DNA of 64,000 nt from Pyrinomonadaceae bacterium (lineage in GTDB: Bacteria; Acidobacteriota; Blastocatellia; Pyrinomonadales; Pyrinomonadaceae). The translations under genes and the position numbers were made by a program. Where the stretch lies: assembly GCA_036277115.1 (NCBI GenBank), contig DASUNM010000021.1, forward strand, positions 310,001-374,000, read 5' to 3'. Shown one piece after another: positions 56,589-64,000 of the stretch. The notes beneath the pieces are model-generated. The model was not told the origin of the DNA and ran no database searches. It saw nothing but the letters and a program-made list of their open reading frames with translations. Each line of letters starts with the position of its first letter. Within the stretch, counting starts at the first letter, position 1.

Positions 56589-57343
56589 GTGGACAAGCGC
56601 GTCGACATCCGCCAGGTAAATACCATCGAAGAGTACGACGCGTGTGTGTACCTGCAGCGCGCAGTGTTCGGACTGCCTGACCTGGAAATCTCGCCGCGGC
56701 GGCATCTAATTGTTTCAGAGCAGGCCGGCGGGTGGACGCTCGGCGCTTTCATGGAAGGGAAGCTCGTCGGTTTCGTTCATCACCTCGCGGCGGTGCGCGG
56801 GAAAGATGTCTTCGGCTACTCGCACATGATGGCGGTGGCGGCGGAATATCAGAATTTTGGCATCGGGGCGAAGCTGAAATGGGCGCAACGCGCGCGCGCT
56901 TTGGCTGAGGGCAATTCATTCATCAAGTGGACGTTCGAACCGGTCCGCGCGCGCAACGCGCATTTCAATCTGAATCGGCTTGGAGTGGTCGTGCGATCAT
57001 ACGCGGTGAATTTTTATGGGACGGATTACGCTACGAACGCGACGGAGCGTTCGGCAGGGCCGCTCGGTATGGACAGCGATCGTTTATTTGCGTCGTGGGA
57101 ATTGAAATCACCCCGCGTCGAAGCGTTGGCCGAAGGTCGCGACGTTTCGGTGGGAGCTCCGGATGAATTCATCGAGATTCCGAACGATTATGGCGCGCTC
57201 CTGAAATCCGATCCGGCTGCGGCTAAGACTGAAGCGCTGCGCATTCGTGAAGAGTTTCTCCGCGCTTTCAGCGCCGGCCTGGTGTGTCGCGCTTTCGAAC
57301 GTGACGACAAGCGGCCAAAGTATCTGCTTTATAAAGAGAGGTA

Positions 57344-57344
<1 letters not shown>
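56589..57344 (+). CDS. GNAT-family N-acetyltransferase-like protein
   Basis: 251 aa from GTG 56589. A GNAT fold is suggested by VDIRQVNTIEEYDACVYLQ, then SHMMAVAAEYQNFGIGAKLK (motif A), then KWTFEPVRARNAHFNLNRLG. The last block matches a COG3375-type group of predicted acetyltransferases. Substrate unknown. Its TAG stop abuts a palindromic repeat. Confidence 0.82.
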
Positions 57345-59431
<2,087 letters not shown>

Positions 59432-59564
59432 GTTAGGGCTCGCGATTCGCATCATGTGGTCAGACCATGAGCGGGTTTTAACTGAGATTCATGACTGCCA
59501 GAAAGCCGACCAAGTCGCTACCGCTCCTTGTACTGACCTCACGTCGAGCCTAAACTGATTTCAA

Positions 59565-60005
59565 ATGCAACCAACTCAGCAGATGGAAGCCGAGCAGAAA
59601 CTCGAATTGGTCTATACGCTTCTTTGTGACGATGTGCGCCTGGAAGTCGGAAACAAACTCTCTTACATGGGAGTGTTTCAGAGCATCATTGTGCCGCAGT
59701 TGCCGGTCTGGCTGCCGAAGTTGGCGGTGGTGAATCACTGGCGCGGGAACGGCGCGCACCTTTCAGAAGTCAGAATTCTCATGCCGGATCGCCAGCAGGC
59801 GCTGGTCGTCTCACAGCCGGCACGCTTCGAAATCAACCAGGGGTCGGCCGACAACATCAGCTTTTTTGTGAATGTGACTTTTCCGGTTGCGGGGGAGTAT
59901 TGGGTGCAGACGCTGGTAGACTCGACTTTGTTTGAAGAGCGCCCGCTGATGGTCTCGGATCAGCTGATCGCGCCCGCCGAAGAAACCTCAGAAGCCGTCA
60001 ACTGA
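59565..60005 (+). CDS. DUF6941-like small protein
   Basis: 146 aa. The pattern YTLLCDDVRLEVGNKLSYMGVFQSI, then a beta-rich C2-like region (NISFFVNVTFPVAGEYWVQTLVD, in part) resembles DUF6941 proteins, which look like C2-type beta sandwiches. Function unknown. No signal peptide. I am fairly but not fully sure of the family name. Confidence 0.7.
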   Translation: MQPTQQMEAEQKLELVYTLLCDDVRLEVGNKLSYMGVFQSIIVPQLPVWLPKLAVVNHWRGNGAHLSEVRILMPDRQQALVVSQPARFEINQGSADNISFFVNVTFPVAGEYWVQTLVDSTLFEERPLMVSDQLIAPAEETSEAVN

Positions 60006-60039
60006 GTGTTGTTGGCCTGTCTAATTCAAATCGCTTAAT

Positions 60040-60061
60040 CACGGACTGGAGTCCGTGCCAC
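60040..60061. repeat. CACGGACTGGAGTCCGTG palindrome
   Basis: CACGGACTGGAGTCCGTGCCAC ends exactly at the stop codon of the Fis-type gene, paralleling the unit at 57344. Confidence 0.75.
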
Positions 60062-60426
60062 TAAAGCAAACCGTACGTCTTGACCTTATAGTTGAGGGTG
60101 GTCGTGCCCAGGCCCAGCAGCTGCGCCGCGCGTGCCTGGTTGCCGCCCGCTAGTTCCAGCGCGCGGTTAATCAATTTAACCTCGAATTGACGGACTTCCT
60201 CGAAGAAGTTAATCGCGGCGTTGGTGCTGAGCGTTGCGATCTTTGCCGATGTTTCAGCCAGCTCACCTTCATGCTCGAGCGCCTCGCTCTCTTCCAGCAG
60301 CTCTGACGCTAAATCGCGCATTTTCTTGAGGCGGCCGTTAGTCTGACCTGTTTTAGTTCGCGACGGTAGTCCGCGCAGATGGCGTTTGTTAATTGATTCT
60401 ACTAATGCGGCTTTAGCTGTGCTCAT
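60061..60426 (-). CDS. Fis-type HTH regulatory protein
   Basis: 121 aa. The C-terminal 45 residues are a Fis/NtrC-type DNA-binding helix-turn-helix (FEVKLINRALELAGGNQARAAQLLG, in part, then GTTTLNYKVKTYGL). The N-terminal part is basic and helical with no receiver or AAA+ domain. It could bind DNA alone as a dimer. GGGA precedes ATG 60426. No target can be identified from the window. Confidence 0.85.
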   Translation of the reverse strand: MSTAKAALVESINKRHLRGLPSRTKTGQTNGRLKKMRDLASELLEESEALEHEGELAETSAKIATLSTNAAINFFEEVRQFEVKLINRALELAGGNQARAAQLLGLGTTTLNYKVKTYGLL

Positions 60427-60577
60427 GTGATTTCCCTGGTTCTTAAGACGCTGTGGAGCCTGCGTTCATTAACGTCTGGGGTCACCATTAAGACGCGTGA
60501 CGTATGTCCCAGGTTCCAGATTTTTGCATGAATCTGCCCCGAGAATTGTTAATTAGTGTTAAGTGATCATCACGAGG

Positions 60578-61612
60578 CTAGCGTGAGAGTAGTTTTTTGA
60601 TGTCTTTCGCGGAACTCCGATTGGACTTCGTAGATTCAGCCAGCTTCACGGCCCGGAGACCGAGCGCCGCGTACAAATCTGCGGCCTCTGACATTTTCTT
60701 TGCCTTCATTGCTGCCAAATGTTTTTGCACCGTGGCGAAGTCACCCCGAGCGAATGGACCCGTCAGCGCTTCCGCAGGACTTTGTGTGCCAAGGTTGGCG
60801 GCGGTGCTTTTGAGAAGGGGGGCGAGAATCTGTCGCGCCCGATGCTTTGAGAGGCCACACTCCTGCAACATTTCAGTGGCGAGGTCGAATAGCGCGGTAA
60901 CGTGCCCTGATGAAACCGTAGCGGCGGCGTGGTAGAGGGGTTTCGCTTCAGACGAGATGGTAAATGGTTTGCCGTTCAGCTCTTTGACCAGTGACCTTGC
61001 TACCCGCACGGCCGCGCGATCGCCCTCTACGCAAAAGTGAACAGCGCGAAAGGCATCCTGATCCGGGGCGGCATCCGAAATTGAGACCAGGGGGTGTAAC
61101 GAGCCGACCGAAATCCCGAGCGCCCGCAGCGGAGCAAGGACCTCCGACGAAAGGGCTCCGCTGGTGTGAAGTGCGAAACTTGGAGCTTTGCTTCGATCTC
61201 CTCCCGACCGGCGAATTATGGCCGCGAGTCGTTGGGAGACTGCTTCAAGGGCATCGTCCGGCGTCGAAATCAGCAGCAGATCACTTTCCACGAGCCGGCT
61301 CACCGTCTTTGCTCGTGCGTTATGGGGTTGGCTTTCCGCCAAGATTGCCGCGCCGCCGCCAATCAACTTTGCCGCCCGGCGCGCGCTCGGGGTGGTCCTG
61401 TTTACGACAACCTCAATGTGATGCGCGGCTCGGCGCAGGGCTACACCGAGCGCAGTTCCCATGCGACCGGCGCCGACAATTGAAATCCTGAGCCGCTGCG
61501 CTTTCGATCTTGACGTGAACGAATGCGAGGTTTTTGACTTTGGTTGCGGTCGCTTCCTGGCTGGCGGCATTGGGTTTGAAATCGAGTGGGTTGCGTCCGC
61601 GGACTTTAGCAT
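60578..61612 (-). CDS. Rossmann-fold DUF2520 protein
   Basis: 344 aa. A basic low-complexity N-terminus precedes the Rossmann start RISIVGAGRMGTALGVALRRA, read here with GAGRMG as the dinucleotide-binding turn. HTSGALSSEVLAPLRALGISVGSLHPL is the DUF2520 signature, and a helical C-terminal domain follows. These proteins resemble F420-dependent reductases; substrate unknown. The start may be at 61570 rather than 61612. Confidence 0.85.
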   Translation of the reverse strand: MLKSADATHSISNPMPPARKRPQPKSKTSHSFTSRSKAQRLRISIVGAGRMGTALGVALRRAAHHIEVVVNRTTPSARRAAKLIGGGAAILAESQPHNARAKTVSRLVESDLLLISTPDDALEAVSQRLAAIIRRSGGDRSKAPSFALHTSGALSSEVLAPLRALGISVGSLHPLVSISDAAPDQDAFRAVHFCVEGDRAAVRVARSLVKELNGKPFTISSEAKPLYHAAATVSSGHVTALFDLATEMLQECGLSKHRARQILAPLLKSTAANLGTQSPAEALTGPFARGDFATVQKHLAAMKAKKMSEAADLYAALGLRAVKLAESTKSNRSSAKDIKKLLSR

Positions 61613-61658
61613 GGCCTCAACACCACCGCAATTCCGTGGTTTTTCTCAGCTTCTAGTC

Positions 61659-61664
61659 TATAAT
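61659..61664 (+). promoter_or_regulatory. Possible -10 hexamer (TATAAT)
   Basis: A consensus TATAAT lies 200 bp upstream of the M48 protease start. No good -35 element is present at the usual 17-bp spacing, so this is weak. Confidence 0.3.
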
Positions 61665-61862
61665 GCCGGGGACGCAATTCGCGGTTCGCTGCCGAAAGAA
61701 AGCTGAAAGCAATGCGCAACCCTCGGCTTACGGCCCGGCATCCAAGCGGTGCCTCAGTAAATTCAGTGCCGATGCCTCGGGCGCTGTCCTGGGAAAAATT
61801 CATGACCGTGACGCTGTTGCGGTCGCTGAGGATAAAGTCCTCGGCAGGTCTGGAGGAAAAGA

Positions 61863-63053
61863 ATGAAGCATAGCCTCTCTCGCGCCGTCATCGCCCTGGG
61901 CATTGCCATGAGTCTCTGGCTGACGAGCGTTGCCGCTGTAGCCGCGCCGCGTCGCCTGCAGGATCAGAACCCATCCAGCTCTCAGCAAAAAGACAAAGAC
62001 AAGAACGCGAAGCCGCAGCCCGCTACTACGCAGACTGCCCGCACCAAGCCGCTCTCGACCAGCGAAGACCCTACGATGATTGGCAAACGCAAAATCAACA
62101 AGGGCATCTGGTCAGGAGGAATTATCGGTGCTGCCGGAACGGAGTCGGAAGTAAAGCTGGGCCGCCAACTGGCCGCGCAGGTGGATCGCGAGGCAAGATT
62201 CGTCGACGATCCGATTATTACTGAGTACGTAAATCGCGTCGGCCAGAATATCGTTCTGCATTCCGACGCCAAGATTCCATTCACAATTCGAGTCATCGAT
62301 TCCGATGAGGTGAATGCTTTTGCTCTGCCGGGCGGCTTCTTCTATGTAAACAAGGGCTTAGTCCTGGCGGCTGACAATGAAGCCGAACTGGCAGGCGTGA
62401 TGGCGCACGAAATTGCGCACGTTGCCGCGCGACACGCTATGGAGAACCAGGCCAAGATGCGTGCCATCGACCTCGGTCTCCTTGCAGGCATCCTGCTCGG
62501 CGGCGGAGTCATCGGGAACGTTTTGTACAACGCGGGCGGATTGATCGAAGGACTTAGTTTTCTAAAGTTCACGCGTGGCGCCGAAGAGGAAGCCGACAAG
62601 CTCGGAGTTCAATACATGTGGGCCGCCGGTTACGATCCGAACGCGATGGCCACGATGTTTGAGAAGCTGGAAGCCAAGAACAAGAAGAAACCCGGGACGC
62701 TCGCGAAGCTTTTCGCAACGCACCCGGCGCCGCCTGATCGACGGGCCGCTGCCATCGCCTTAGCTGCGCGCTTTCCGGAACGTGAAGAGTACGTCATTAG
62801 TTCTTCGGAATTTCAGCGCGTGAAGAATCGTATGCTGCGTTTATCGAATGCGCGCGCTAGTTCAACGGGAGCGATTGCCGGTAGCGAAGACGGAACACCC
62901 GGACGTCCGACGTTGAAGCGACGTCAGCCGACCCCGGATGATCCGGCCGCGACGAATCCGGACGGCACACCAAAGACGGACACGACCAAGCCCGCGCCGC
63001 CGACACTGCGCCGCGATCCAACCGCACAGCCGTCGCCGTCGCCACAGCCATAA
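61863..63053 (+). CDS. M48-family metalloprotease
   Basis: 396 aa. A signal peptide covers residues 1-29. The HEXXH zinc motif is HEIAHVAARHAMENQ, and the third ligand Glu is likely in GAEEEADKLG. The C-terminal 70 residues are Pro/Thr-rich and disordered. Such exported M48 proteins (BepA/LoiP-like) act in envelope quality control. GGAGG precedes the ATG. Confidence 0.9.
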   Translation: MKHSLSRAVIALGIAMSLWLTSVAAVAAPRRLQDQNPSSSQQKDKDKNAKPQPATTQTARTKPLSTSEDPTMIGKRKINKGIWSGGIIGAAGTESEVKLGRQLAAQVDREARFVDDPIITEYVNRVGQNIVLHSDAKIPFTIRVIDSDEVNAFALPGGFFYVNKGLVLAADNEAELAGVMAHEIAHVAARHAMENQAKMRAIDLGLLAGILLGGGVIGNVLYNAGGLIEGLSFLKFTRGAEEEADKLGVQYMWAAGYDPNAMATMFEKLEAKNKKKPGTLAKLFATHPAPPDRRAAAIALAARFPEREEYVISSSEFQRVKNRMLRLSNARASSTGAIAGSEDGTPGRPTLKRRQPTPDDPAATNPDGTPKTDTTKPAPPTLRRDPTAQPSPSPQP

Positions 63054-63093
63054 CGGCAGTAGCCCGACCGTGAGGAAGGGCGCAAACAGACGG

Positions 63094-63134
63094 AAAAGGC
63101 TCTCAAGCGAAATGCTTGAGAGCCTTTTTCTTTT
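63094..63134 (+). terminator. Bidirectional hairpin terminator
   Basis: A 12-bp perfect stem (AGGCTCTCAAGC / GCTTGAGAGCCT) is preceded by AAAA and followed by TTTTTC. It lies 40 bp after the M48 gene and 118 bp from the stop of the convergent pgsA, so it can serve both. Confidence 0.85.
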
Positions 63135-63251
63135 CAGCCGAAAATCTTTAACGAGAGCGTTGCCCTCGCTCGTTGGCGGGCAACGCCCGCCTCTAAACAA
63201 TCAGAAGACTGGGGTCTTGCTCAAGCACGCCTGAGGCGTGCGTACCGGAAT

Positions 63252-63986
63252 CTAAATTCGCTCTTGAGCCGTGGCGGCGGCAGCGCTGGCCTTGGCTTTC
63301 GCCTGTTTCTCTCGGACCACCTCCGCGTAGAATGCCCGAAAGTAATCCCACATTGAATAAATTGCCGACAGCACCACTATCCACAGCATCGCGCGGCCGG
63401 TCGTGTACAGCAGCACTTGCCAGTCAGCCCACGTGGTATTTCCCGGCCCGGTCAAATGACCCCACGCCGTTTGCAATTCAGGCACAGTCCAGAACTTGAT
63501 CGCCGGAAACGGTTTGCCGAAATTCGAAACGGGCGCGCCACCGCCTGAGGGTGGCAAGGACAAAATTAGAAGACCCACTGTGATCACCTGCATGACCATT
63601 TTGAACTTGCCCATGCCCGAGGCCGAGATGATTTTTCCCTCAGTCGCCGCGACCGAACGCAAGCCGGTGACGGCAAATTCGCGACCGACGATGATCACAA
63701 CCGCCCACGCCGGCGCGAGATGATTTTCAACGAGCGCGATCAGCGCGGCAGAAATCAAGAGCTTGTCGGCTATCGGATCGAGTAGCTTTCCGAGCTTCGA
63801 AACCTGTTTCCTGCTTCGCGCCAGCCTGCCATCAAAAAAATCCGTCAGTGCGGCGACGGTGAAAATCAAAACGCCCAGAATGTGTTGCGGCACCCCGATG
63901 CGGTTGCTCAGCGGCGTCAGCAGCACAACCACCAGCAACGGCACGATAAAAATCCGGGAAAGCGTCAGTGCATTCGGAAGGTTCAA
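63252..63986 (-). CDS. pgsA: CDP-diacylglycerol-glycerol-3-phosphate 3-phosphatidyltransferase
   Basis: 244 aa from TTG 63986 (GGGAG upstream). The CDP-alcohol phosphotransferase motif DGRLARSRKQVSKLGKLLDPIADK (in part) supplies the metal-binding Asp residues. About five membrane helices. It makes phosphatidylglycerophosphate, the precursor of phosphatidylglycerol. A 40-residue insert around 155-195 (SLPPSGGGAPVSNFGK) is longer than usual for the family. Confidence 0.92.
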   Translation of the reverse strand: MNLPNALTLSRIFIVPLLVVVLLTPLSNRIGVPQHILGVLIFTVAALTDFFDGRLARSRKQVSKLGKLLDPIADKLLISAALIALVENHLAPAWAVVIIVGREFAVTGLRSVAATEGKIISASGMGKFKMVMQVITVGLLILSLPPSGGGAPVSNFGKPFPAIKFWTVPELQTAWGHLTGPGNTTWADWQVLLYTTGRAMLWIVVLSAIYSMWDYFRAFYAEVVREKQAKAKASAAAATAQERI

Positions 63987-64000
63987 CGTGGACTCCCAAT

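Overview
The window looks like a chromosomal segment of an Acidobacteriota bacterium, most plausibly class Blastocatellia (Pyrinomonadales-like). This is inferred from gene content and style: a PF10091 glycoamylase, the TIGR02587/TIGR02588 membrane pair, asnine-rich and glycine-zipper secreted proteins, HEAT-repeat operons, a Crp/Fnr regulator with a non-canonical effector pocket, and many dispersed palindromic repeats between genes. GC content is high but not extreme. No rRNA, tRNA, CRISPR array or complete insertion sequence was found.

Layout. 0.4-6.6 kb is accessory and regulatory. It holds a stress-type glycine-zipper protein, an Asn-rich lipoprotein, a minus-strand operon of five small overlapping genes (1345-2801), a fatty-acid desaturase coupled to a degenerate receiver protein (3140-4847), and a receiver plus small-protein operon (4860-6067). 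6.8-8.8 kb holds the TIGR02587/02588 pair, an ABM monooxygenase and a TPR protein. 8.8-13.2 kb holds a glycoamylase-family protein, a large secreted glycine-zipper protein and a Crp/Fnr regulator. 13.6-15.7 kb is groES-groEL, followed by a repeat element of about 0.5 kb. 16.3-19.9 kb has a coiled-coil protein, a sulfatase, an NTF2-like protein and a type IV pilin-like protein. 20-32.3 kb is mostly housekeeping: MoxR-DUF58, fmt, pruA, def, aroC, a GlcD-type oxidase and uvrB, with a broken GxxExxY gene.

32.5-38.9 kb is a regulatory and structural operon: an OmpR-type response regulator followed by three related HEAT-repeat proteins, one starting with a TubC-like docking domain. 39-42.4 kb encodes exported proteins (haem-binding, NHL beta-propeller, intradiol-dioxygenase-like lipoprotein, glycine-zipper). 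42.5-43.6 kb is nuoA-nuoB. 44.1-47.1 kb is a TIR protein plus STAND NTPase pair, the best candidate for an immune system here. 47.2-64 kb holds a TonB-domain protein, a MoaB/Mog protein, carB, an M28 peptidase, a thioredoxin-like protein, a degenerate histidine kinase, a GNAT protein, ligA, a Fis-type HTH protein, a DUF2520 protein, an M48 protease and pgsA.

Two themes cut across the window. First, a 16-bp palindrome of Crp geometry (TGTG-N8-CACA) occurs upstream of the five-gene operon and the desaturase, twice between the 6.07 kb receiver operon and the 6.30 kb gene, upstream of the 12.2 kb secreted protein, and in variant form upstream of the 38.9 kb response regulator. This suggests a regulon of the Crp/Fnr protein at 12.5-13.2 kb. 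Second, several families of small palindromic repeats fill intergenic gaps, often touch start or stop codons, and in at least three places have become part of coding sequence.
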